Origin: Xanthostigma xanthostigma
Lineage: Eukaryota; Arthropoda; Insecta; Raphidioptera; Raphidiidae
Assembly: GCA_963575645.1 (NCBI GenBank)
Contig: OY754470.1
Span: 32,470,501-32,534,500, forward strand
Length of the DNA: 64,000 bases
Direction: 5' to 3'
Shown here: piece after piece, positions 1 through 10,726 of the stretch
Layout: each line of letters begins with the position of its first letter
Numbering within the stretch: position 1 is the first letter of the stretch
Made by a program: the position numbers and the translations under genes
Notes under the pieces: model-generated
Told to the model about the DNA's origin: nothing
What the model saw: only the letters and a program-made list of their open reading frames with translations
Databases searched by the model: none

Positions 1-55
1 GTTTGCATTTTCTTATGAGAGAATGATCCAAACCTGAATGTTATAGTGTAAATAG

Positions 56-63
56 ACTTACCT
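56..63 (-). other. AGGTAAGT splice-donor-like octamer on the minus strand
   Basis: The plus-strand acttacct reads AGGTAAGT on the minus strand, a strong match to the eukaryotic 5' splice-site consensus. It is present in most subtype 1, 2 and 3 monomers. Subtype 4 has gacttaccct, giving the weaker GGGTAAGT. No gene structure accompanies it. Confidence 0.3.
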
Positions 64-69
64 TTGTAA

Positions 70-75
70 AATAAA
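70..75 (+). other. AATAAA hexamer, once per monomer
   Basis: A canonical polyadenylation hexamer lies at this position in most monomers, giving several hundred plus-strand copies. It is destroyed in ataacgc, gaattaaag and gaattcaag variants. GT-rich sequence (tgcttgtctgcg) follows about 60 bases downstream. In such AT-rich DNA it may be chance multiplied by repetition; use in cells is unknown. Confidence 0.3.
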
Positions 76-85
76 GCAATTTTGC
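76..85. other. Dyad symmetry GCAA-tt-TTGC in mid-monomer
   Basis: Four-base arms with a two-base spacer, conserved in subtypes 1, 3 and 4. Subtype 2 has acaattttgc, which shortens the left arm. The aaagcctttttgcc variant destroys it. Repeated once per monomer. Confidence 0.5.
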
Positions 86-102
86 CTATAAGGACTCATT
101 TG

Positions 103-117
103 CACGCAATTGTCGTG
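103..117. other. Dyad symmetry CACG-caattgt-CGTG (subtype 1)
   Basis: Four-base arms, each containing a CpG, flank a CAATTG core. It is complete only in subtype 1. Subtypes 3 and 4 have cccctaattgtcat or cacctaattgtcgt, in which both or one of the CpG-bearing arms is lost. Confidence 0.5.
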
Positions 118-160
118 AAGCATGTAAAAACTGCTTGTATGCGTTAAAATGATAGTAAAT

Positions 161-173
161 ATGCAGTTTGCAT
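161..173. other. Dyad symmetry at the monomer boundary (ATGCA-gtt-TGCAT)
   Basis: Five-base perfect arms around a three-base spacer, recurring at nearly every monomer junction. It is broken in copies with atgccgttt, atgcagttag, atgcagattg or ttgaattttc. A short hairpin or cruciform is possible; protein binding here is only inference. Confidence 0.6.
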
Positions 174-330
174 TTTCTTATGAGAGAAGGATCCAAACCT
201 GAATGTTATAATGTAAATAGACTTACCTTCATGAAATAAAGCAATTTTGCTTATAAGGACTCATTTGCACGCAATTGTCGTGAAGCATATAAAAACTGCT
301 TGTCTGCGTTAAAATAATGGTTAATATGCA

Positions 331-494
331 GTTTGCATTTCTTATGAGAGAATGATCCAAACCTGAATGTTATAGTGAAAGTAGACTTACCTTTGTGAAA
401 TAAAACAATTTTGCCTTTAAGGACTTATTTCCACCTAATTGTCGTAAAACATGTGAAAACTGCTTGTCTGCGTGAAAATGATAGTAAATATGCA
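331..494 (+). repeat. 164-bp monomer with one T deleted
   Basis: Subtype 2 monomer with gcatttctta in place of gcattttctta, which makes it 164 bp. The same single-base deletion recurs near 3642, 7931, 14215, 17345, 35033, 39493 and 63007, each time in the same neighbourhood of monomers. It is therefore a useful marker of descent by block duplication and not a repeated independent deletion. Confidence 0.9.
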
Positions 495-659
495 GTTTGC
501 ATTTTCTTATGAGAGAATGATCCAAACCTGAATGTTATAGTGTAAATAGACTTACCTTTGTAAAATAAAGCAATTTTGCTTATAAGGACTCATTTGCACG
601 CAATTGTCGTGAAGCATATAAAAACTGCTTGTCTGCGTTAAAATAATGGTTAATATGCA

Positions 660-824
660 GTTTGCATTTTCTTATGAGAGAATGATCCAAACCTGAATGT
701 TATAGTGAAAGTAGACTTACCTTTGTGAAATAAAACAATTTTGCCTTTAAGGACTTATTTCCACCTAATTGTCGTAAAACATGTGAAAACTGCTTGTCTG
801 CGTGAAAATGATAGTAAATATGCA
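660..824 (+). repeat. Monomer subtype 2 ('gaaagtag' type)
   Basis: A 165-bp monomer with a linked set of markers: gtgaaagtagac, gtgaaataaaacaa, tgcctttaaggactta, tttccacctaattg and aaaacatgtgaaaac. The markers travel together in almost every copy, so this is a true subfamily and not random divergence. It normally follows a subtype 1 monomer with catataaaa, forming a recurring dimer. Some copies carry acttacttcc instead of acttatttcc, and copies in the 13-mer HOR carry tttccaacta. Confidence 0.92.
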
Positions 825-1979
825 GTTTGCATTTTCTTATGAGAGAATGATCCAAACCTGAATGTTATAGTGTAAATGAACTTACCTTAATGAAATAAAG
901 CAATTTTGCCTATAAGGACTCATTTGCCCCTAATTGTAATAAAGCATGTAAAAACTGCTTGTATGCGTTAAAATAATGGTTAATATGCAGTTAGCATTTT
1001 CTTATGAGAGAAGGATCCAAACCTGAATGTTATAGTGTAAATAGACTTACCTTTGTAAAATAAAGTAATTTTGCTTATAAGGACTCATTTGCACGCAATT
1101 GTCGTGAAGCATATAAAAACTGCTTGTCTGCGTTGAAATAATGGTTAATATGCAGTTTGCATTTTCTTATGAGAGAATGATCCAAACCTTAATGTTATAG
1201 TGTAAATAGACTTACCTTCATGAATTCAAGCAATTTTGCCTATAAGGACTCATTTGCCCCTAATTGTCATAAAGCATGTAAAAACTGCTTGTATGCGTTA
1301 AAATAATGGTTAATATGCAGTTTGCATTTTCTTATGAGAGAAGAATCCAAACCTGAATGTTATAGTGTAAATAGACTTACCTTTGTAAAATAAAGCAATT
1401 TTGCTTATAAGGACTCATTTGCACGCAATTGTCGTGAAGCATATAAAAACTGCTTGTCTGCGTTGAAATAATGGTTAATATGCAGTTTGCATTTTCTTAT
1501 GAGAGAATGATCCAAACCTGAATGTTATAGTGAAAGTAGACTTACCTTTATGAAATAAAACAATTTTGCCTTTAAAGACTTATTTCCACCTAATTGTCGT
1601 AAAACATGTGAAAACTGCTTGTCTGCGTGAAAATGATAGTAAATATGCAGTTTGCATTTTCTTATGAGAGAATGATCCAAACCTGAATGTTATAGTGTAA
1701 ATGAACTCACCTTAATGAAATAAAGCAATTTTGCCTATAAGGACTCATTTGCATCTAATTGTCATAAAGCATGTAAAAACTGCTTGTATGCGTTAAAATA
1801 ATGGTTAATATGCAGTTTGCATTTTCTTATGAGAGAATGATCTAAACCTGAATGTTATAGTGTAAATAGACTTACCTTTGTAAAATAAAGCAATTTTGCC
1901 TATAAGCACTCATTTGCACGCAATTGTCGTGATTCATGTAAAAACTGCTTGTCTGCGTTAAAATAATGGTTAATATGCA

Positions 1980-2151
1980 GTTTGCATTTTCTTATGAGAG
2001 AATGATCCAAACCTGAATGTTATAATGTAAATAGACTTACCTTTGTAAAATAAAGCAATTTTGCCTATAAGGACTTATTTGCACGCAATTGTCGTGAAGC
2101 ATGTAAAAAGTAAAAACTGCTTGTCTGCGTGAAAATGATAGTAAATATGCA
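1980..2151 (+). repeat. 172-bp monomer with a 7-bp internal duplication
   Basis: The segment gtaaaaa is tandemly duplicated, giving gtaaaaagtaaaaactgc, so the next monomer starts at 2152. The same insertion is visible near 9366, 13834, 18953, 21763, 22265, 27386, 33661, 36639, 41097, 47264, 53618, 55934 and 62627. A 6-bp version (catgtaaaagtaaaaac) occurs near 43575. These monomers usually also carry ttataatgtaaatag and ggacttatttgcacg, so they share a common ancestor. They cause the 6- to 7-bp excess in most block offsets. Confidence 0.93.
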
Positions 2152-2646
2152 GTTTGCATTTTCTTATGAGAGAATGATCCAAACCTGAATGTTATAGTGT
2201 AAATAGACTTACCTTTGTAAAATAAAGCAATTTTGCCTATAAGGACTTATTTGCACGCAATTGTCGTGAAGCATGTAAAAACAGCTTGTCTGCGTTAAAA
2301 TAATGGTTAATATGCAGTTTACATTTTCTTATGAGAGAATGATCCAAACCTGAAAGTTTTAGTGTAAATAGACTTACCCTCATGAAATAAAGCAATTTTG
2401 CCTATAAAGACTCATTTGCACCTAATTGTCATAAAGCATGTAAAAACTGCTTGTATGCGTTAAAATGATAGTAAATATGCAGTTTGCATTTTCTTATGAG
2501 AGAATGATCCAAACCTGAATGTTATAGTGTAAATAGACTTACCTTTGTAAAATAAAGCAATTTTGCCTATAAGGACTCATTTGCACGCAATTGTCGTGAA
2601 GCATGTAAAAACTGCTTGTCTGCGTTTAAATAATGGATAATATGCA

Positions 2647-2811
2647 GTTTGCATTTTCTTATAAGAGAATGATCCAAACCTGAATGTTATAGTGTAAATA
2701 GACTTACCTTCATGAAATAAAGCAATTTTGCCTATAAGGACTCATTTGCCCCTAATTGTCATAAAGCATGTAAAAACTGCTTGTATGCGTTAAAATAATG
2801 GTTAATATGCA
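2647..2811 (+). repeat. Monomer subtype 3 ('gcccctaattgtcat' type)
   Basis: A 165-bp monomer marked by ccttcatgaaat, gcccctaattgtcataaag and cttgtatgcgttaaaat. Compared with subtype 1 it has lost the acgc and tcgt CpG sites, keeping only gcgt. A branch has ccttaatg in place of ccttcatg and is usually followed by a monomer starting at atgccgtttg. Another branch has ccccttattg and is followed by aatgtataatatg. This particular copy also has ttataagag in place of ttatgagag, a marker repeated at 16366 and 33885. Confidence 0.92.
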
Positions 2812-3009
2812 GTTTGCATTTTCTTATGAGAGAATGATCCAAACCTGAATGTTATAGTGAAAATAGACTTACCTTTGTAAAATAACGCAATTTTGCCTAT
2901 AAGGACTCATTTGCACGCAATTGTCGTGAAGCATGTAAAAACTGCTTGTCTGCGTTAAAATAATGGTTAATATGCAGTTTGCATTTTCTTATGAGAGAAT
3001 GATCCAAAC

Positions 3010-6000
3010 CTGAATGTTTTAGTGTAAATAGACTTACCCTCATAAAATAAAGCAATTTTGCCTATAAGGACTTATTTGCCCCTTATTGTCATAAAGCATG
3101 TAAAAACTGCTTATATGCGTTAAAATAATGTATAATATGCAGTTTGCATTTTCTTATGAGAGAATGATCCAAACCTGAATGTTTTAGTGTAAATAGACTT
3201 ACCCTCATGAAATAAAGCAATTTTGCCTATAAAGACTCATTTGCACCTAATTGTCGTAAAGCATGTAAAAACTGCTTGTCTGCGTTTAAATAATGGTTAA
3301 TATGCAGTTTGCATTTTCTTATGAGAGAAAGATCCAAACCTGAATGTTATAGTGTAAATAGACTTACCTTAATGAAATAAAGCAATTTTGCCTATAAGGA
3401 CTCATTTGCCCCTAATTGTCATAAAGCATGTAAAAACTGCTTGTATGCGTTAAAATAATGGTTAATATGCCGTTTGCATTTTCTTATGAGAGAAGGATCC
3501 AAACCTGAATGTTATAGTGTAAATAGACTTACCTTTGTAAAATAAAGCAATTTTGCTTATAAGGACTCATTTGCACGCAATTGTCGTGAGGCATATAAAA
3601 ACTGCTTGTCTGCGTTAAAATAATGGTTAATATGCAGTTTGCATTTCTTATGAGAGAATGATCCAAACCTGAATGTTATAGTGAAAGTAGACTTACCTTT
3701 GTGAAATAAAACAATTTTGCCTTTAAGGACTTATTTCCACCTAATTGTCGTAAAACATGTGAAAACTGCTTGTCTGCGTGAAAATGATAGTAAATATGCA
3801 GTTTGCATTTTCTTATGAGAGAATGATCCAAACCTGAATGTTATAGTGTAAATAGACTTACCTTTGTAAAATAAAGCAATTTTGCTTATAAGGACTCATT
3901 TGCACGCAATTGTCGTGAAGCATATAAAAACTGCTTGTCTGCGTTAAAATAATGGTTAATATGCAGTTTGCATTTTCTTATGAGAGAATGATCCAAACCT
4001 GAATGTTATAGTGAAAGTAGACTTACCTTTGTGAAATAAAACAATTTTGCCTTTAAGGACTTATTTCCACCTAATTGTCGTAAAACATGTGAAAACTGCT
4101 TGTCTGCGTGAAAATGATAGTAAATATGCAGTTTGCATTTTCTTATGAGAGAAAGATCCAAACCTGAATGTTATAGTGTAAATAGACTTACCTTCATGAA
4201 ATAAAGCAATTTTGCCTATAAGGACTCATTTGCCCCTAATTGTCATAAAGCATGTAAAAACTGCTTGTATGCGTTAAAATAATGTATAATATGCAGTTTG
4301 CATTTTCTTATGAGAGAATGATCCAAACCTGAATGTTATAGTGAAAATAGACTTACCTTTGTAAAATAAAGCCTTTTTGCCTATAAGGACTCATTTGCAC
4401 GCAATTGTCGTGAAGCATGTAAAAACTGCTTGTCTGCGTTAAAATAATGGTTAATATGCAGTTTGCATTTTCTTATGAGAGAATGATCCAAACCTGAATG
4501 TTATAGTGTAAATAGACTTACCCTCATGAAATAAAGCAATTTTGCCTATAAAGACTCATTTGCACCTAATTGTCATAAAGCATGTAAAAACTGCTTGTAT
4601 GCGTTAAAATGATAGTAAATATGCAGTTTGAATTTTCGTATGAGAGAATGACCCAAACCTGAATGTTATAGTGTAAATAGACTTACCCTCATGAAATAAA
4701 GCAATTTTGCCTATAAAGACTCATTTGCACCTAATTGTCGTAAAGCATGTAAAAACTGCTTGTCTGCGTTTAAATAATGGTTAATATGCAGTTTGCATTT
4801 TCTTATGAGAGAATGACCCAAACCTGAATGTTATAGTGTAAATAGACTTACCTTCATGAAATAAAGCAATTTTGCCTATAAGGACTCATTTGCCCCTAAT
4901 TGTCATAAAGCATGTAAAAACTGCTTTAATGCGTTAAAATAATGGTTAATATGCAGATTGCATTTTCTTATGAGAGAATGATCCAAACCTGAATGTTATA
5001 GTGTAAATAGACTTACCTTTGTAAAATAGAGCAATTTTGCCTATAAGGACTCATTTGCACGCAATTGTCGTGAAGCATGTAAAAACTGCATGTCTGCGTG
5101 AAAATGATAGTAAATATGCAGTTTGCATTTTCTTATGAGAGAATGATCCAAACCTTAATGTTATATTGTAAATAGAGTTACCTTTGTAAAATAAAGCAAT
5201 TTAGCCTATAAGGACTCATTTGCACGCAATTGTCGTGAAGCATGTAAAAACTGCTTGTCTGCGTTAAAATAATGGTTAATATGCAGTTTACATTTTCTTA
5301 TGAGAGAATGATCCAAACCTGAGAGTTTTAGTGTAAATAGACTTACCCTCATGAAATAAAGCAATTTTGCCTATAAAGACTCATTTGCACCTAATTGTCG
5401 TAAAGCATGTAAAAACTGCTTGTCTGCGTTTAAATAATGGTTAATATGCAGTTTACATTTTCTTATGAGAGAATGATCCAAACCTGAGAGTTTTAGTGTA
5501 AATAGACTTACCCTCATGAAATAAAGCAATTTTGCCTATAAGGACTCATTTGCCCCTTATTGTCATAAAGCATGTAAAAACTGCTTGTATGCGTTAAAAT
5601 AATGTATAATATGCAGTTTGCATTTTCTTATGAGAGAATGATCCAAACCTGAATTTTATAGTGAAAATAGACTTACCTTTGTAAAATAAAGCAATTTTGC
5701 CTATAAGGACTCATTTGCACGCAATTGTCGTGAAGCATGTAAAAACTGCTTGTTTCCGTAAAAATGATAGTAAATATGCAGTTTGCATTTTCTTATGAGA
5801 GAATGATCCAAACCTAAATGTTATAGTGTAAATAGACTTACCCTCATGAAATAAAGCAATTTTGCCTATAAAGACTCATTTGCACCTAATTGTCGTAAAG
5901 CATGTAAAAACTGCTTGTCTGCGTTTAAATAATGGTTAATATGCAGTTTGCATTTTCTTATGAGAGAAAGATCCAAACCTGAATGTTATAGTGTAAATAG

Positions 6001-7080
6001 ACTTACCTTCATGAAATAAAACAATTTTGCCTATAAGGACTCATTTGCCCCTAATTGTCATAAAGCATGTAAAAACTGCTTGTATGCGTTAAAATAATGG
6101 TTAATATGCAGTTTGCATTTTCTTATGAGAAAAGGATCCAAACCTGAATGTTATAGTGTAAATAGACTTACCTTTGTAAAATAAAGCAATTTTGCTTATA
6201 GTGACTCATTTGCACGCAATTGTCGTGAAGCATATAAAAACTGCTTGTCTGCGTTAAAATTATAATTAATATGCAGTTTGCATTTTCTTATGAGAGAATG
6301 ATCCAAACCTGAATGTTATAGTGAAAGTAGACTTACCTTTGTGAAATAAAACAATTTTGCCTTTAAGGACTTACTTCCACCTAATTGTCGTAAAACATGT
6401 AAAAACTGCTTGTCTGCGTGAAAATGATAGTAAATATGCAGTTTGCATTTTCTTATGAGAGAATGATCCAAACCTGAATGTTATAGTGTAAATAGACTTA
6501 CCTTTGTAAAATAAAGCAATTTTGCCTATAAGGACTCATTTGCACGCAATTGTCGTGAAGCATGTAAAAACTGCTTGTCTGCGTGAAATTGATAGTAAAT
6601 ATGCAGTTTGCATTTTCTTATGAGAGAATGATCCAAACCTGAATGTTATAGTGTAAATAGACTTACCTTCATAAAATAAAGCAATTTTGCCTATAAGGAC
6701 TCATTTGCCCCTAATTGTCATAAAGCATGTAAAAACTGCTTGTCAGCGTTAAAATAATGGTTAATATGTAGTTTGCATTTTATTATGAGAAAATTATCCA
6801 AACCTGAATGTTATAGTGTAAATAGACTTACCTTTGTAAAATAAAGCAATTTTGCCTATGAGGACTCATTTGCACGCAATTGTCGTGAAGCATGTAAAAA
6901 CTGCTTGTTTGCGTAAAAATGATAGTAAATATGCAGTTTGCATTTTCTTATGAGAGAATGATCCAAACCTGAATGTTATAGTGTAAATAGACTTACCTTT
7001 CTAAAATAACGCAATTTTGCCTATAAGGACTCATTTGCACGCAATTGTTGTGAAGCATGTAAAAACTGCTTGTCTGCGTT
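3010..7080 (+). repeat. Long HOR (about 25 monomers), copy 1
   Basis: This block is repeated next door at 7299-10716. The offset is 4,289 bp at the left (ctgcttatatg at 3107 and 7396) and shrinks to 3,636 bp at the right (cctttctaaaat at 6996 and 10632). The neighbour has therefore lost a net four monomers, less one 7-bp insert. Ordered markers are ctgcttatatg, atgccgttt, catttctta, aaagcctttttgcc, gaattttcgtatg, ctgctttaatg, gcttatagtgac, ttacttccacc, ctgcttgtcagcg, gaaaattatcc and cctttctaaaataacgc. Confidence 0.82.
3142..3306 (+). repeat. Monomer subtype 4 ('ccctcatg / cgtttaaat' type)
   Basis: A 165-bp monomer marked by gacttaccctcatgaaat, tataaagactcattt, gcacctaattgtcgtaaag and ctgcgtttaaataatgg. 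This copy also has gaatgttttagtg. It commonly follows an aatgtataatatg monomer and precedes a subtype 3 monomer beginning gagaaagatcc. A side branch has gaacgttatag, aaagattcattt and catgtgaaatctgc (for example about 11080-11230 and 24300-24440). Confidence 0.92.
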
Positions 7081-7298
7081 CAAATAATGGTTAATATGCA
7101 GTTTGCATTTTCTTATGAGAGAATGATCCAAACCTGAATTTTATAGTGTAAATAGACTTACCTTCATGAATTAAAGCAATTTTGCCTATAAGGACTCATT
7201 TGCCCCTAATTGTCATAAAGCATGTAAAAACTGCTTGTATGCGTTAAAATAATGGTTAATATGCAGTTTGCATTTTCTTATGAGAGAAAGATCCAAAC

Positions 7299-10200
7299 CT
7301 GAATGTTATAGTGTAAATAGACTTACCCTCATAAAATAAAGCAATTTTGCCTATAAGGACTTATTTGCCCCTTATTGTCATAAAGCATGTAAAAACTGCT
7401 TATATGCGTTAAAATAATGTATAATATGCAGTTTGCATTTTCTTATGAGAGAATGATCCAAACCTGAATGTTTTAGTGTAAATAGACTTACCCTCATGAA
7501 ATAAAGCAATTTTGCCTATAAAGACTCATTTGCACCTAATTGTCGTAAAGCATGTAAAAACTGCTTGTCTGCGTTTAAATAATGGTTAATATGCAGTTTG
7601 CATTTTCTTATGAGAGAAAGATCCAAACCTGAATGTTATAGTGTAAATAGACTTACCTTAATGAAATAAAGCAATTTTGCCTATAAGGACTCATTTGCCC
7701 CTAATTGTCATAAAGCATGTAAAAACTGCTTGTATGCGTTAAAATAATGGTTAATATGCCGTTTGCATTTTCTTTTGAGAGAAGGATCCAAACCTGAATG
7801 TTATATTGTAAATAGACTAACCTTTGTAAAATAAAGCAATTTTGCTTATAAGGACTCATTTGCACGCAATTGTCGTGAAGCATATAAAAACTGCTTGTCT
7901 GCGTTAAAATAATGGTTAATATGCAGTTTGCATTTCTTATGAGAGAATGATCCAAACCTGAATGTTATAGTGAAAGTAGACTTACCTTTGTGAAATAAAA
8001 CAATTTTGCCTTTAAGGACTTATTTCCCCCTAATTGTCGTAAAACATGTGAAAACTGCTTGTCTGCGTGAAAATGATAGTAAATATGCAGTTTGCATTTT
8101 CTTATGAGAGAATGATCCAAACCTGAATGTTATAGTGTAAATAGACTTACCTTTGTAAAATAAAGCAATTTTGCTTATAAGGACTCATTTGCACGCAATT
8201 GTCGTGATGCATATAAAAACTGCTTGTCTGCGTTAAAATAATGGTTAATATGCAGTTTGCATTTTCTTATGAGAGAATGATCCAAACCTGAATGTTATAG
8301 TGAAAGTAGACTTACCTTTGTGAAATAAAACAATTTTGCCTTTAAGGACTTATTTCCACCTAATTGTCGTAAAACATGTGAAAACTGCTTGTCTGCGTGA
8401 AAATGATAGTAAATATGCAGTTTGCATTTTCTTATGAGAGAAAGATCCAAACCTGAATGTTATAGTGTAAATAGACTTACCTTCATGAAATAAAGCAATT
8501 TTGCCTATAAGGACTCATTTGCCCCTAATTGTCATAAAGGATGTAAAAACTGCTTGTATGCGTTAAAATAATGTATAATATGCAGTTTGCATTTTCTTAT
8601 GAGAGAATGATCCAAACCTGAATGTTATAGTGAAAATAGACTTACCCTCATGAAATAAAGCAATTTTGCCTATAAAGACTCATTTGCACCTAATTGTCAT
8701 AAAGCATGTAAAAACTGCTTGTATGCGTTAAAATGATAGTAAATATGCAGTTTGAATTTTCGTATGAGAGAATGACCCAAACCTGAATGTTATAGTGTAA
8801 ATAGACTTACCCTCATGAAATAAAGCAATTTTGCTTATAAAGACTCATTTGCACCTAATTGTCGTAAAGCATGTAAAAACTGCTTGTCTGCGTTTAAATA
8901 ATGGTTAATATGCAGTTTGCATTTTCTTATGAGAGAATGATCCAAACCTGAATGTTATAGTGTAAATAGACTTACCTTCATGAAATAAAGCAATTTTGCC
9001 TATAAGGACTCATTTGCCCCTAATTGTCATAAAGCATGTAAAAACTGCTTTAATGCGTTAAAATAATGGTTAATATGCAGATTGCATTTTCTTATGAGAG
9101 AATGATCCAATCCTGAATGTTATAGTGTAAATAGACTTACCTTTGTAAAATAAAGCAATTTTGCCTATAAGGACTCATTTGCACGCAATTGTCGTGAAGC
9201 ATGTAAAAACTGCTTGTCTGCGTGAAAATGATAGTAAATATGCAGTTTGCATTTTCTTATGAGAGAATGATCCAAACCTTAATGTTATAATGTAAATAGA
9301 GTTACCTTTGTAAAATAAAGCAATTTTGCCTATAAGGACTTATTTGCACGCAATTGTCGTGAAGCATGTAAAAAGTAAAAACTGCTTGTCTGCGTTAAAA
9401 TAATGGTCAATATGCAGTTTACATTTTCTTATGAGAGAATGATCCAAACCTGAAAGTTTTAGTGTAAATAGACTTACCCTCATGAAATAAAGCAATTTTG
9501 CCTATAAAGACTCATTTGCACCTAATTGTCGTAAAGCATGTAAAAACTGCTTGTCTGCGTTTAAATAATGGTTAATATGCAGTTTGCATTTTCTTATGAG
9601 AGAAAGATCCAAACCTGAATGTTATAGTGTAAATAGACTTACCTTCATGAAATAAAACAATTTTGCCTATAAGGACTCATTTGCCCCTAATTGTCATAAA
9701 GCATGTAAAAACTGCTTGTATGCGTTAAAATAATGGTTAATATGCAGTTTGCATTTTCTTATGAGAGAAGGATCCAAACCTGAATGTTATAGTGTAAATA
9801 GACTTACCTTTGTAAAATAAAGCAATTTTGCTTATAGTGACTCATTTGCACGCAATTGTCGTGAAGCATATAAAAACTGCTTGTCTGCGTTAAAATTATA
9901 GTTAATATGCAGTTTGCATTTTCTTATGAGAGAATGATCCAAACCTGAATGTTATAGTGAAAGTAGACTTACCTTTGTGAAATAAAACAATTTTGCCTTT
10001 AAGGACTTACTTCCACCTAATTGTCGTAAAACATGTAAAAACTGCTTGTCTGCGTGAAAATGATAGTAAATATGCAGTTTGCATTTTCTTATGAGAGAAT
10101 GATCCAAACCTGAATGTTATAGTGTAAATAGACTTACCTTTGTAAAATAAAGCAATTTTGCCTATAAGGACTCATTTGCACGCAATTGTCGTGAAGCATG

Positions 10201-10716
10201 TAAAAACTGCTTGTCTGCGTGAAATTGATAGTAAATATGCAGTTTGCATTTTCTTATGAGAGAATGATCCAAACCTGAATGTTATAGTGTAAATAGACTT
10301 ACCTTCATAAAATAAAGCAATTTTGCCTATAAGGACTCATTTGCCCCTAATTGTCATAAAGCATGTAAAAACTGCTTGTCAGCGTTAAAATAATGGTTAA
10401 TATGTAGTTTGCATTTTCTTATGAGAAAATTATCCAAACCTGAATGTTATAGTGTAAATAGACTTACCTTTGTAAAATAAAGCAATTTTGCCTATGAGGA
10501 CTCATTTGCACGCAATTGTCGTGAAGCATGTAAAAACTGCTTGTTTGCGTAAAAATGATAGTAAATATGCAGTTTGCATTTTCTTATGAGAGAATGATCC
10601 AAACCTGAATGTTATAGTGTAAATAGACTTACCTTTCTAAAATAACGCAATTTTGCCTATAAGGACTCATTTGCACGCAATTGTTGTGAAGCATGTAAAA
10701 ACTGCTTGTCTGCGTT
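7299..10716 (+). repeat. Long HOR, copy 2 (shortened, about 21 monomers)
   Basis: Tandem neighbour of 3010-7080 with the same marker order. It lacks the aaagcctttttgcc monomer: near 8,630 a gaaaatagac monomer front joins directly to a ccctcatg monomer back, as an in-phase unequal crossover would produce. It also lacks a short run of monomers between about 9,510 and 9,600 but keeps the 172-bp monomer at about 9,366. It ends with aaataagggtaatatgc at about 10,717, a marker also found at 42,775. Confidence 0.82.
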
Positions 10717-10726
10717 TAAATAAGGG

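Larger units (their letters stand above)
1..165 (+). repeat. Reference monomer, subtype 1 (CpG type)
   Basis: First complete monomer, 165 bp. Subtype markers are acctttgtaaaataaagc around 60-77, gcacgcaattgtcgtg at 102-117 and an unbroken gaagcat after it. It carries three CpG sites in its second half (acgc, tcgt, gcgt), the most of any common subtype. The arm-loop-arm ATGCA-gtt-TGCAT spans the monomer boundary. Variants of this subtype with tttgcttat and catataaaa (for example 166-330) form a frequent branch. Confidence 0.95.
1..6150 (+). repeat. Segmental block A, copy 1
   Basis: Pairs with 13878-20020. The offset is 13,877 bp up to about 2,000. It becomes 13,705 bp between about 2,180 and 5,100, because copy 1 has an extra 172-bp monomer near 1980-2151. 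It returns to 13,877 bp after about 5,200, because copy 2 has an extra 172-bp monomer near 18,860-19,030. Shared rare markers include gttagcatt (near 990), gaattcaagc (1224), ttataagag (2661), ctgcttatatg (3107), atgccgttt (3468), aaagcctttttgcc (about 4370), gaattttcgtatg (4630), ctgcatgtc (5087) and tgtttccgt (5751). The match ends near 6190, where copy 1 has gcttatagtgac and copy 2 has gctcataagg. Confidence 0.85.
1839..10725 (+). repeat. Segmental block C, copy 1
   Basis: Pairs with 33395-42782. The pair starts at gatctaaacc with ctataagcactc and gattcatg just after (1839 and 33395, offset 31,556) and ends at aaataagggtaat (10721 and 42778, offset 32,057). The net change in offset is three monomers plus 6 bp. 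The block contains both adjacent long-HOR copies, so a dimer of HORs was copied as one unit. Confidence 0.82.

Noticed and set aside
7701-7955. Minus-strand open frame of 84 codons
   Set aside because: It lies wholly within satellite monomers and its peptide is an internal repeat. The frame stays open across a boundary because 165 is a multiple of 3 and the 164-bp monomer shifts the frame past a stop.
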